Assembly: GCF_004331955.1 (NCBI RefSeq)
Contig: NZ_CP036532.1
Location: 2,914,001-2,978,000, forward strand
DNA: 64,000 bases
From: Roseitalea porphyridii
Lineage (GTDB): Bacteria > Pseudomonadota > Alphaproteobacteria > Rhizobiales > Rhizobiaceae
Reading direction: 5' to 3'
Shown here: one piece after another, positions 26,712 through 34,706 of the stretch
Numbering within the stretch: the first letter of the stretch is position 1
How the letters are laid out: every line of letters starts with the position of its first letter
Position numbers and translations under genes: made by a program
The notes under the pieces: generated by a model
What the model was told of the DNA's origin: nothing
The model's database searches: none
Seen by the model: the letters and a program-made list of their open reading frames with translations, nothing else

Positions 26712-27701
26712 ATGACACAGATGAACGCAATCGCGATCACCGAGCCCGGCGGTCCCCGGGTCCTTCGCCCGGTCCGGCGGCCGGTGCCCGAGCCCGGAGC
26801 CGGAAAGGTCCGCATCAAGGTTCGCGCCGCCGGTGTCAACCGGCCCGACGCGCTGCAGCGCCAAGGCGGTTATGCGCCGCCGAAGGGGGCGAGCGATCTG
26901 CCCGGCCTCGAGGTCGCCGGCACGGTCGACGCGCTCGGCCCGGATGTGTCGCGATGGAACATCGGCGACGATGTCTGCGCACTGGTGCCCGGCGGCGGCT
27001 ATGCCGAATACTGCCTCGCCCACGAGTCCAACTGCCTCAGGGTCCCGAAAGGGTTCACCTACACCGAGGCCGCCGCGATCCCCGAAACCTTCTTCACGGT
27101 CTGGCACAACGTCTTCGAGCGCGGCGGCCTGAAGGAAGGCGAAACCCTGCTCGTCCATGGCGGGGCGTCCGGAATCGGCACAACGGCGATCCAGCTCGCC
27201 AGCGCCTTCGGCGCGACCGTGATCGTCACCGCCGGAACCGACGACAAATGCAAGGCCTGCATCGCGCTCGGCGCCCGGCGGGCCATCAACTACCGCTCCG
27301 AGGACTTCGTCGAGGCCGTCGGCCATTTCACCGACGGGCACGGCGCCGACGTGATCGTCGACATGGTCGGCGGCGACTATATCGACCGCAACTATGCGGC
27401 CGCCGCCGTCGACGGGCGCATCGTCCAGATCGCCTTTCTCAAGGGTCGGCGCGTCGAGGTCGACTTCTCCAAGCTGATGCTGAAGCGGCTCACCCACACC
27501 GGCTCGACGTTGCGGCCGCGCTCGGTCGCGTTCAAGGCCGATCTCGCGGCCAAGCTGCATGAGGCCGTCTGGCCGCTTCTCGAACAGCGCCGCGTCGCGC
27601 CGGTGATCGACATGATCTTTCCGCTCTCGGAGGCCTGGCGCGCGCACGAGCGCATGGAGGAAAGCGCCCACACGGGCAAGCTCATGCTCGACGTGGCGTA
27701 A
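26712..27701 (+). CDS. NAD(P)H-quinone oxidoreductase, zinc-independent MDR (PIG3-like)
   Basis: 329 residues. GroES-like N-terminal domain (IKVRAAGVNRPDALQRQGGY) and Rossmann domain with GGASGIGTTAIQLASAFGATV, and no zinc-binding Cys/His set. PIG3-type enzymes reduce quinones using NADPH and are linked to oxidative stress. The ATG at 26712 (MTQMNAIAI) matches homologues. It is followed after 275 bases by trcR. Confidence 0.9.
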   Translation: MTQMNAIAITEPGGPRVLRPVRRPVPEPGAGKVRIKVRAAGVNRPDALQRQGGYAPPKGASDLPGLEVAGTVDALGPDVSRWNIGDDVCALVPGGGYAEYCLAHESNCLRVPKGFTYTEAAAIPETFFTVWHNVFERGGLKEGETLLVHGGASGIGTTAIQLASAFGATVIVTAGTDDKCKACIALGARRAINYRSEDFVEAVGHFTDGHGADVIVDMVGGDYIDRNYAAAAVDGRIVQIAFLKGRRVEVDFSKLMLKRLTHTGSTLRPRSVAFKADLAAKLHEAVWPLLEQRRVAPVIDMIFPLSEAWRAHERMEESAHTGKLMLDVA

Positions 27702-27976
27702 CGCGAATGGGTCCGGATAAGCACCCGATCGAATAATCCACGCTGGCGGTGCCTGCCCGATTGCACCGTCACAAGAGGCGTGCGCACGCGCCGGTCCGTT
27801 CGGGGCGGACGTCGCCGAGCGCGATACAAAGATGACTGTGCACATGCCCGTCCGGCATTGCACTTGGCGCCGCGCGCGCGTATATCGGCGGTGATTTCCG
27901 GACATTGTGGTCAAGACCACGCCCGCGGCACCGGCGCGGACGAACAGGAAAGCTTTATCTGCAAGGGGTTTCGCAC

Positions 27977-28696
27977 ATGGCAAACCAGCTTCTCATGCCC
28001 AAGGCGACCGCCGTCTGGCTGGTGGACAACACGGGCCTGACATTCGACCAGATCGCCAAATTCTGCGCGCTGCACCCGCTCGAGGTGAAGGCGATCGCCG
28101 ACGAGGAAGCGGCCCAGGGCATCAAGGGCATGGACCCGGTGACCACCGGCCAGCTGACCCGCGAGGAGATCGCCAAGGGCGAGGCCGATCCCGCGCACGT
28201 GCTGAAGCTGTCCGAACCCAAGGTTCGCGTGCCGCAGGCCAAGCGCAAGGGCCCGCGCTACACGCCGGTCTCCAAGCGTCAGGACCGGCCGAACGCGATC
28301 CTGTGGCTGGTGCGCCACCATCCCGAGTTGAAGGACGCGCAGATCTCGCGCCTCGTCGGCACGACCAAGAACACGATCGAACAGGTCCGCAACCGCACCC
28401 ACTGGAATTCGGCCAACCTGCAACCGATCGACCCGGTCGCGCTCGGCCTTTGCTCGCAGATCGATCTGGACATGGAAGTGCAGAAGGCGGCCAAGAACGC
28501 GCCGGCCGCCGCGCCCGCCGAGACCGGCGACACGCTGCTGCCCGCCTCGCAGACCGAGGACATGCCGGTATTCGAGGGCGGCGACACCCACAAGCCCGCG
28601 CCGAAGGCCGACGACGAGGAAATCGACGCCGACGCGGTCTTCGCCCGGCTGAGCGCCCTCAAGAAGGACGACGACGCCGAAGACAAGGGGCAGTAG
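27977..28696 (+). CDS. trcR: Cell-cycle transcriptional regulator TrcR (DUF1013)
   Basis: 239 residues. The DUF1013 domain fills about residues 1-170: MPKATAVWLVDNTGLTFDQI, FCALHPLEVKAIADEEAAQG, PNAILWLVRHHPELKDAQIS and GTTKNTIEQVRNRTHWN, the last two resembling helix-turn-helix segments. The C-terminus is acidic and likely flexible (EEIDADAVFARLSALKKDDD). Family work in alphaproteobacteria describes it as RNA-polymerase-associated and cell-cycle related. ATG at 27977 preceded by AAGGGG. Confidence 0.92.
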   Translation: MANQLLMPKATAVWLVDNTGLTFDQIAKFCALHPLEVKAIADEEAAQGIKGMDPVTTGQLTREEIAKGEADPAHVLKLSEPKVRVPQAKRKGPRYTPVSKRQDRPNAILWLVRHHPELKDAQISRLVGTTKNTIEQVRNRTHWNSANLQPIDPVALGLCSQIDLDMEVQKAAKNAPAAAPAETGDTLLPASQTEDMPVFEGGDTHKPAPKADDEEIDADAVFARLSALKKDDDAEDKGQ

Positions 28697-28822
28697 GCGA
28701 CACGGTCGCAGCCCCGGGCTCCCGAGCCTTTCTCTGATCGTATGGCGCGCGCGAAGCGAGCCTCGATGGGCGAGTGAAGGGCATGCCCGCCCCCGGACGA
28801 TCGCGGTCGCAGCGCTTTCGAA

Positions 28823-28862
28823 CCCCCACCCTTCATCCCTCCCCCATGAATGTGGGAGGGAG
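28823..28862 (+). repeat. REP-like palindromic unit, second family, copy A
   Basis: C-rich head CCCCCACCC, then CCCTCCCCCATGAATGTGGG forming an imperfect hairpin. A diverged inverted partner is at 28938-28980. The pair fills most of the 324-base gap between trcR and the WYL regulator, where no gene is visible. Confidence 0.75.
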
Positions 28863-28937
28863 GACATCCACCGCGAGCAACATCTGCGATCTGCAAGCCC
28901 GGCTCGCAGCGCAGGCCAGCGCGATGATGCCAAGGTC

Positions 28938-28980
28938 TTCCCTCCCACGCTTGCGGGGGGGGGGGGATGCTGGGTGGGGG
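28938..28980 (-). repeat. REP-like palindromic unit, second family, copy B with G12 tract
   Basis: Inverted partner of 28823-28862: TCCCTCCCACGCTTGCG, a run of twelve G at 28955-28966, then GATGCTGGGTGGGGG. The G run replaces the mixed G-rich arm of copy A, suggesting slippage expansion, or a sequencing uncertainty. Confidence 0.7.
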
Positions 28981-29020
28981 CGAATGCCGGGCGAGGCGAC
29001 GCGCCATCGGCGACAAGCCG

Positions 29021-29740
29021 TCAGACCGGCCCGAGAAAATCGAGGCCGCTCGGAACATCGCCGCATTCGATCATCTGCGCGTAGAAGTCGCGCAGCGTCC
29101 GTCCCTTTTCGGCCCGGAACGTCTCGCCCGTCGGCGTCATCGCGCCGATCCGGTCGATCCGGAACATGCGGAAATCGTCGCGCTTGAGGCACCAGCCGAT
29201 CACCGTCCAGGTGCCGCCCCAGAACCACAGGCCGAGCGGCCAGATCGAGCGCTCGGTGGCTTCGCCGGCCGCGTCGGTGTAGGCGATCGCGGTGACCAGC
29301 CGCTCCTCGCAGGCCCTTTCGAGCGTGTCGATCTTGACCCGTTCATCGGCCGTCATCCGGTGCGCCGGCGCGCGGATTTCCACCGATTTCAGCCGCGCCT
29401 TGGCGCTGTCGGGCAGGACCGTCTCGATCTTGACGAGCGCCTCCGCCGCCGCCCGCGCCATGGTGATGCCGCCCCAGGCGCTGACCATCCGGGCCCCCGC
29501 CACCAGCGCGACGATCTCGTCGCGGGTGAACATCAGCGGCGGCAGGTCGAACCCGTCGCGCATGATGTAGCCGACGCCGGCTTCGCCGTCGATCGGCACG
29601 CCGGTCGACTGCAGATCGGCGATGTCGCGATAGATGGTGCGTTCGGAGACCTCCAACCGCTCGGCCAGCCGTGCGGCGGTGGTCAGCCGGCCGCCGCGCA
29701 GATGCTGGACGATCTGGAACAGGCGGTCGGCGCGGCGCAT
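29021..29740 (-). CDS. YafY-type transcriptional regulator (HTH_11 plus WYL)
   Basis: 239 residues. N-terminal winged helix (RLFQIVQHLRGGRLTTAARL, AERLEVSERTIYRDIADLQS) and a C-terminal WYL-type domain (LWFWGGTWTVIGWCLKRDDF then RMFRIDRIGAM). WYL regulators often bind a small ligand or nucleic acid and control stress or defence genes. Same strand as, and 14 bases downstream of, a DJ-1/PfpI gene, so it may control that gene and the VOC gene beyond. Confidence 0.9.
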   Translation of the reverse strand: MRRADRLFQIVQHLRGGRLTTAARLAERLEVSERTIYRDIADLQSTGVPIDGEAGVGYIMRDGFDLPPLMFTRDEIVALVAGARMVSAWGGITMARAAAEALVKIETVLPDSAKARLKSVEIRAPAHRMTADERVKIDTLERACEERLVTAIAYTDAAGEATERSIWPLGLWFWGGTWTVIGWCLKRDDFRMFRIDRIGAMTPTGETFRAEKGRTLRDFYAQMIECGDVPSGLDFLGPV

Positions 29741-29754
29741 GGCTCAGGCTCCCG

Positions 29755-30339
29755 TCAGACCGTGTGCTCTGCGGCCATCATGGCGCGCATTTCGGCGATC
29801 TGGTCCTCACCACCCGGCAGAAGGGACGTCATGACGGCCACCGCGAAGGTCGCCGGCGCCGTGCCCGGCGCGGTGACGATGCGATCGTCGGTGACGGCCT
29901 CCGGCGTATCGCGATAGTGATCCGCGCCGGCATAGTCGCCGGCGACATCGCGCAGCCACTTGCGGCCGTTGCTGGTGTGGGCGCGATCCTCGAGCATGCC
30001 GCAACGGGCCAGCGCCACCGTGCCGCCGCAGATCGCGCCGACCGTGCCGCCGCTGTCATGAACGGCGCGCGCCAGGGCATCGGCTTCGGGCGCCGCGCCC
30101 TTTTCCCAGCGATCCGATCCGATCAGGATCACCGCGTCGAAATCGTCGGCTGGCGCCGCTTCGAGCGCGCTGCCGCCGGTCACCGTGACGCCGGCCATCG
30201 AGGTCACGGGCCCGCCGCCCGGCGTGAGCACGGTGAGCGAGAATCCGAACCAGGCGACCGCGCTGGCCGCCACGAGCCCGTACTCCCAATCCGCGAATGC
30301 CTCGATCAGCACGAGGCCCATGCGCTTGTTCCCGCTCAC
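29755..30339 (-). CDS. DJ-1/PfpI-family (class I amidotransferase-like) protein
   Basis: 194 residues from the GTG at 30339, which has GGGAG seven bases upstream; an ATG six codons later is possible. The fold motifs are VLIEAFADWEYGL, FDAVILIGSDRWE and nucleophile elbow VGAICGGTVALARCGML. Related to YajL/PfpI deglycase or hydrolase-like proteins. It lies between the WYL regulator (14 bases) and the VOC protein gene (37 bases), all minus strand, so likely one unit. Exact activity unknown. Confidence 0.85.
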   Translation of the reverse strand: MSGNKRMGLVLIEAFADWEYGLVAASAVAWFGFSLTVLTPGGGPVTSMAGVTVTGGSALEAAPADDFDAVILIGSDRWEKGAAPEADALARAVHDSGGTVGAICGGTVALARCGMLEDRAHTSNGRKWLRDVAGDYAGADHYRDTPEAVTDDRIVTAPGTAPATFAVAVMTSLLPGGEDQIAEMRAMMAAEHTV

Positions 30340-30376
30340 CTTTGTCTCCCTGGCGTGAGTGTCCGTGGCCGTTCTA

Positions 30377-30754
30377 TCACGTGCCGTAGTTGAAAAGCCC
30401 GATCGAATTGCCGTCCGGATCGTGCGCGTAGAAGAAGCTGCCCGCCGGGATATCAATCGCCGGCGACACCACCTCGCCTCCGGCCTGCCTGATCCGCTGC
30501 ATGACCTCGTCGAGCGGCTCGTCGACGGCCAGATGGATGGTGTTGCCCGTGCCCTTCGGCGCCGGCTTGCCTGGATAGAGATGGCCGGCCACGCCCTTTT
30601 TCGGGTCGCTGGTCGGAAAGTCCGCCATCGGGTTCGGCCCGTCATTGTTCTCGACCAGTTCGACCCCCAGAACCGCACCGTAGAAGGCCATGGCGCGCTT
30701 CATGTCGGTGACCGGAATTTCGGCCCACACGACCGCGTGTTCTTGTATGCTCAT
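30377..30754 (-). CDS. VOC-family protein (glyoxalase/bleomycin-resistance fold)
   Basis: 125 residues from the ATG at 30754 (GAGAGG ribosome site). Two beta-alpha-beta-beta-beta modules; AEIPVTDMKRAMAFYGAVLG opens the first and FFYAHDPDGNSIGLFNYG closes the second, with potential metal ligands (E, H). Members include glyoxalases, dioxygenases and antibiotic-binding proteins; the substrate is not evident. Upstream of DJ-1 and WYL genes in one apparent operon. Confidence 0.87.
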   Translation of the reverse strand: MSIQEHAVVWAEIPVTDMKRAMAFYGAVLGVELVENNDGPNPMADFPTSDPKKGVAGHLYPGKPAPKGTGNTIHLAVDEPLDEVMQRIRQAGGEVVSPAIDIPAGSFFYAHDPDGNSIGLFNYGT

Positions 30755-30818
30755 CGTCGATACCTCTCGCTCGAATGTGACGCCCCGATCGGGCACGGCG
30801 GAGATATCGCACAGCCGT

Positions 30819-30838
30819 CCTGACAGCATTCTGTCAGG
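30819..30838. promoter_or_regulatory. Perfect inverted repeat upstream of the VOC operon
   Basis: CCTGACAG-CATT-CTGTCAGG, an 8-bp perfect inverted repeat with a 4-base centre. It lies 65 bases before the VOC start and 7 bases past the SDR stop, both genes on the minus strand. Could be an operator for the VOC/DJ-1/WYL unit or an SDR transcript-end hairpin; no T run follows. Confidence 0.5.
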
Positions 30839-30844
30839 AGGCGG

Positions 30845-31636
30845 TCATTCCTCGTCGGGAACCTCGACGATGTAGTTGAGCGCCAGCCGCCCGCCGTCGG
30901 CATGGATGATCTCGCCGGTCATGTAGCTTGCCTCGCTCGACGCCAGGAACGCGACCGCCGATGCCACCTCGCTGACTTCGCCGATCCGCAGAAGCGGCGT
31001 GCGCGACAGGATGCGGTTGCGCGCGGCCGGGTCGGCGTTCACCGAGGCCAGCATCTCGGTCATGATCGAGCCCGGCCCGACCGCGTTGACGCGGATGCCG
31101 TAGGGCGCCAGCGACAGCGCCATCACCTTGGTGAGCTGGTTGATGCCGCCCTTGGAGACGCAATAGGGCACCTGGTTGGGGATCGCGACCGTGCCGTTGA
31201 TCGAGCTCATGTTGACGATCGCGCCGGCCGGCCCGCCCTCCTTGACCTTGTCGGCCATGTACTGGCCGACCGCCTGACCGCACAGGAACGCGCCCTTCAG
31301 ATTGACCCGCAGAACCCGGTCGAAATCGGCTTCGGTGATCTCGAGGAAATCGGCGCCGTGCACGATGCCGGCATTGTTGACCAGCACGTCGATATCGCCC
31401 CACTGCTCGATGACGGCTGCGACCAAGTTGTGCACGTCGAGCCGGTTGCCGACATCGGTCGGCACGAAGAACACCTCGCCCAGATCGGCCAGCGCCTCCT
31501 CGGCGGCCTCGCCCTTGTTCTTGTCGAGATCGGCGATCGCCACGCGCGCGCCGTCCTGCAGGAAGCGCTTGGCGATGCCGTAGCCGATGCCCCGCGCACC
31601 ACCGGTGACGATCGCGATCTTTCCGTCGAGAGCCAT
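30845..31636 (-). CDS. Short-chain dehydrogenase/reductase (SDR)
   Basis: 263 residues of the classical SDR family: cofactor motif VTGGARGIGYG, LVNNAGIVH, and catalytic Ser (NMSSINGT) with YCVSKGG. Resembles sugar-alcohol or 3-hydroxyacyl dehydrogenases. Its AGGAGG ribosome site lies inside the last codons of the ORF6N gene, whose TAG ends one base before this ATG, so the two are translationally linked. Substrate unknown. Confidence 0.9.
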   Translation of the reverse strand: MALDGKIAIVTGGARGIGYGIAKRFLQDGARVAIADLDKNKGEAAEEALADLGEVFFVPTDVGNRLDVHNLVAAVIEQWGDIDVLVNNAGIVHGADFLEITEADFDRVLRVNLKGAFLCGQAVGQYMADKVKEGGPAGAIVNMSSINGTVAIPNQVPYCVSKGGINQLTKVMALSLAPYGIRVNAVGPGSIMTEMLASVNADPAARNRILSRTPLLRIGEVSEVASAVAFLASSEASYMTGEIIHADGGRLALNYIVEVPDEE

Positions 31637-31637
31637 T

Positions 31638-32507
31638 CTATCCTCCTGTTCTCGTTGGACGTTTGGCCCACTCTCCCAACTGGCCGTCCGGCTCCGGTGC
31701 TTTGGGCGAGATATCGATCAAACGGCCGGCGGAACCGTATCCGATCATCGAATGCATCATGTCAACGATTGGCCGCGTGTCACGACCCTCCATCAGATTG
31801 AAGGCCTCGACGGCCCGGTGAAGGGCATCCATCCGCAGTTTCAGGGCCTCCGCATTTGCCTTGTGCGCCTCGGCCCGGGACCGTGCCGATTCCGAGTCGA
31901 GCTTGCGGACGCGTGCCCTTGCCTCCTCGTTTTCGACGCCCGGCCTTTCCAGTCGCGATTGCACGTGCTCGGAAATCGCGCTCGGCAGCTTGCCCAACTC
32001 GCTTGCGACGGTCGCATCCGTGTCGGGATCGATGCCAATCTTGCCGATATCCCGGATGGCATCGACGATGGAATCGAGAAGCAACGACCTCTTGCCTGAA
32101 CTCGCGCTCTTCGTCTCGATCCGCGCGGAACCGGAAAAATACTGGGGGAACACGTCCCTGAAGACGCGGACCATCATCTTGACGGTCTCGGTCGCACGCG
32201 GGCTTCGCACCACCGTTGCTGCCATCAGCATGCCTTCCTGCGTGAAGACGATCGGTGCATACCGGCGACCGCCGCGCCCCTTCTTTGAGGTCACATCGTG
32301 TGACCTCAAAGCGGACCACTCGTCGTCGGTAAGGCGAAAGGCAAACAAGTCATCGAAGCGGTCCATGTTGCGCTGGACCTGCTGATTCAGAGCCTTCGTC
32401 GTCGTCTCATAGAGTTCAGCCAAGTCGCTGTCGCGAATGACCGGATGTCCGCGCGCGATGAAAATCCGGTCGAGGAACCGTTCGACTTCCGCATCCGCCT
32501 TGTTCAT
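31638..32507 (-). CDS. ORF6N-domain protein (phage-type DNA-binding regulator)
   Basis: 289 residues. The ORF6N domain covers residues ~8-110: IFIARGHPVIRDSDLAELYE, then TKALNQQVQRNMDRFDDLFA, FRLTDDEWSALRSHDVTSKK and RRYAPIVFTQEGMLMAATVV. The C-terminal half is helical and charged, without a recognised domain. Such proteins are found in phages and in scattered chromosomal copies. The start at 32507 is supported by AAGG and by family N-termini; an ATG at 32546 would add RSHFVTSKK, a copy of the internal RSHDVTSKK. Both DNA stretches form the same palindrome. C-terminal codons overlap the SDR leader, suggesting insertion just upstream of SDR. Confidence 0.85.
   Translation of the reverse strand: MNKADAEVERFLDRIFIARGHPVIRDSDLAELYETTTKALNQQVQRNMDRFDDLFAFRLTDDEWSALRSHDVTSKKGRGGRRYAPIVFTQEGMLMAATVVRSPRATETVKMMVRVFRDVFPQYFSGSARIETKSASSGKRSLLLDSIVDAIRDIGKIGIDPDTDATVASELGKLPSAISEHVQSRLERPGVENEEARARVRKLDSESARSRAEAHKANAEALKLRMDALHRAVEAFNLMEGRDTRPIVDMMHSMIGYGSAGRLIDISPKAPEPDGQLGEWAKRPTRTGG
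32283..32311. promoter_or_regulatory. Perfect 29-bp palindrome inside the ORF6N gene
   Basis: 13-bp arms CTTTGAGGTCACA and TGTGACCTCAAAG around TCG. It encodes LRSHDVTSK on the minus strand using AGG for Arg and TCA for Ser, codons that are rare in the surrounding genes. It is a copy of the palindrome at the gene start. Confidence 0.7.
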
Positions 32508-32520
32508 CTCGCCAGCCTTC

Positions 32521-32547
32521 TTTGAAGTCACAAAATGTGACCTCAAA
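32521..32547. promoter_or_regulatory. Palindrome at the 5' end of the ORF6N gene
   Basis: 12-bp arms TTTGAAGTCACA and TGTGACCTCAAA (one mismatch) around AAA, 14-40 bases upstream of the start at 32507. With the site at 32283-32311 it forms a pair about 236 bases apart; a self-binding operator is the simplest reading. Confidence 0.65.
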
Positions 32548-32608
32548 ACCGACCGGGCACAAGAACCACGTCAGGCGGATCAAACCGAACGCGACCACGG
32601 CGTGGTCG

Positions 32609-34540
32609 TCACGCCGTCTCCCGGGCGAACGCCCCGACCCCGCGCGCCTTCAGGGCCGCGCCGATCTCCTCGAGAATCGCCGGGTCGTCGATCGTTGCCG
32701 GCATCCGGAAATCCTGCCCATCGGCGATCTTCTGCATTACCCCGCGCAGGATCTTGCCCGAACGGGTCTTCGGCAGCCGCTTGACCGTGACCGCGATCTT
32801 GAACGCGGCGACCGGCCCGATCTCCTCGCGCACGAGCCGGACCACTTCCTTTTCGACCTCCGCCTCGCTCTTCTCGACGCCGGCATTGAGGATCAGGAAG
32901 CCCGCCGGCAACTGGCCCTTCAGATCGTCGGCGATGCCGATCACCGCGCATTCGGCGACGTCCGGATGGCCGCCGATCACCTCTTCCATGCCGCCGGTCG
33001 AAAGCCGGTGGCCGGCGACATTGATGATGTCGTCGGTGCGCGCCATGATGAACACATAGCCGTCCTCGTCGATGAAGCCGGCATCGGCGGTCTTGTAGTA
33101 GCCGGGGAACTCGTCGAGATAGGCCGCACGAAAACGTTCGTCGGCGTTCCACAGCGTCGGCAGGCACGAGGGCGGCAGCGGCAGCTTGACGACGATGTTG
33201 CCGAGCGTTCCCCGCTCCACCGGATGACCCTCATCGTCGAGCACCTGAACGTCGTATCCGGGCATCGGCACGGTCGGCGAACCGATCTTGACGGGCAACC
33301 GGCCAAGGCCGACCGGATTGCCGGCGATCGTCCAGCCCGTCTCGGTCTGCCACCAATGGTCGATCACCGGCACGCCGAGCACCTTTTCGGCCCACCTGAT
33401 CGTGTCCGGGTCGGCCCGCTCGCCGGCCAGGAACAGGGTACGCAGGCCCGAAACATCGTAGTCGCCGATCAGTTCGCCCCTTGGGTCTTCCTTCTTGATC
33501 GCCCGAAAGGCGGTCGGCGCGGTGAACAGCGCGGCCACCTTGTGCTCCTCGATCACCCGCCAGAAGGCGCCGGCATCGGGCGTGCCGACCGGCTTGCCCT
33601 CGAACATCAGCGTCGTCGCTCCGTGCAGCAGCGGCGCATAGACGATGTAGGAATGGCCGACCACCCAGCCGACGTCCGAGGCCGCCCAGAACACCTCGCC
33701 CGGCCGGATGTCGTAGATCGCGTCCATCGACCATTTCAGCGCGACCATGTGGCCGCCATTGTCGCGGACCACGCCCTTGGGCTGGCCGGTCGTGCCGGAC
33801 GTATAGAGAATGTAGAGCGGATCGGTCGCATCCACCGGTTCGCAATCGACCATCGTGCCCGCCCGCTTGTGCGCGTCGACGGCCTCGCGATAATCCACAT
33901 CGCGGCCTTCCACCGGCACGCACAGATGCTCGGGCCGCTGCAGCACCACGCAATGGTCCGGCGTGAAATGGGCCTCCTCCAGCCCGTGCGCGATCAGCGG
34001 CATGTATTCGACGATGCGGTTCGGCTCGATCCCGCACGAGGCGGTGACGATCACCTTCGGCCGGCAGTCATCGATGCGGGTCGCCAGCTCGTGGCCGGCA
34101 AAGCCGCCGAAGACGACCGAATGGATCGCGCCGAGCCGGCCGCTCGCCAGCATCGCCGCCACCGCCTCGGGCACCATCGGCATGTAGATCATCACGCGGT
34201 CGCCCTTGCCGACGCCCAGATCGCGCAGCACGGCGGCGAGCGCCTGCACCTCCTCGCGCAGTTCGGCATAGCTGATCGTGCGCTTGGTCCCGGTGACCGG
34301 GCTGTCATGGATGATCGCCGGCCGGTCGCCATGGCCGGCCGCGACATGCCGGTCGACCGCGTTGTGGCACGTGTTGCAGGTCGCGCCGGCGAACCACCGC
34401 CCGTAGACGCCCTGGTCCGCATCGAACACGCTGTCCCATTGCGAGAACCAGTCGATCGCCTCGGCCTGCTCGGCCCAGAACCCTTCCGGGTCGGCCTTCC
34501 AGCCGGCATAGACCCGATGATAGTCCGATGAATCGCCCAT
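32609..34540 (-). CDS. prpE: Propionyl-CoA synthetase
   Basis: 643 residues of the acyl-CoA synthetase (ANL) family: P-loop YILYTSGTTGQPKGVVRDNG, WWQTETGW, and C-terminal GKILRG lysine. The N-terminal DYHRVYAGWKADPEGFWAEQ and the FGGFAGHELATRIDD region fit PrpE rather than Acs, which has FGGFSPESLAGRI. It activates propionate (and probably acetate less well) with ATP and CoA. The start at 34540 has GGAG. The gene is last in a minus-strand run after fba and an SGNH hydrolase, and alone in carboxylate activation in the visible window. Confidence 0.9.
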   Translation of the reverse strand: MGDSSDYHRVYAGWKADPEGFWAEQAEAIDWFSQWDSVFDADQGVYGRWFAGATCNTCHNAVDRHVAAGHGDRPAIIHDSPVTGTKRTISYAELREEVQALAAVLRDLGVGKGDRVMIYMPMVPEAVAAMLASGRLGAIHSVVFGGFAGHELATRIDDCRPKVIVTASCGIEPNRIVEYMPLIAHGLEEAHFTPDHCVVLQRPEHLCVPVEGRDVDYREAVDAHKRAGTMVDCEPVDATDPLYILYTSGTTGQPKGVVRDNGGHMVALKWSMDAIYDIRPGEVFWAASDVGWVVGHSYIVYAPLLHGATTLMFEGKPVGTPDAGAFWRVIEEHKVAALFTAPTAFRAIKKEDPRGELIGDYDVSGLRTLFLAGERADPDTIRWAEKVLGVPVIDHWWQTETGWTIAGNPVGLGRLPVKIGSPTVPMPGYDVQVLDDEGHPVERGTLGNIVVKLPLPPSCLPTLWNADERFRAAYLDEFPGYYKTADAGFIDEDGYVFIMARTDDIINVAGHRLSTGGMEEVIGGHPDVAECAVIGIADDLKGQLPAGFLILNAGVEKSEAEVEKEVVRLVREEIGPVAAFKIAVTVKRLPKTRSGKILRGVMQKIADGQDFRMPATIDDPAILEEIGAALKARGVGAFARETA

Positions 34541-34706
34541 CTTGCGCTCCTCCCCGTCAAGGGCCGCCTTGCGGGCCCGCACCAATCGCCGGGGCGCCTC
34601 CCACGCGCCGCAACGGCCGGCCCCTCCTTAGGGGAACCGCGCCCCCCGCGTCCATCCGACATTGGTTTGGCCGGCGCGCGCCTCGTTCTGCAGGCGCGGG
34701 CGACCG

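Noticed and set aside
27702-27976. Possible small gene or RNA in the gap between the quinone oxidoreductase and trcR genes
   Set aside because: No start with family similarity, no stable terminator, and no known motif; only trcR promoter sequence is expected.
28955-28966. Run of twelve G as part of a phase-variable gene
   Set aside because: No reading frame runs through it and it is inside a repeat between genes.
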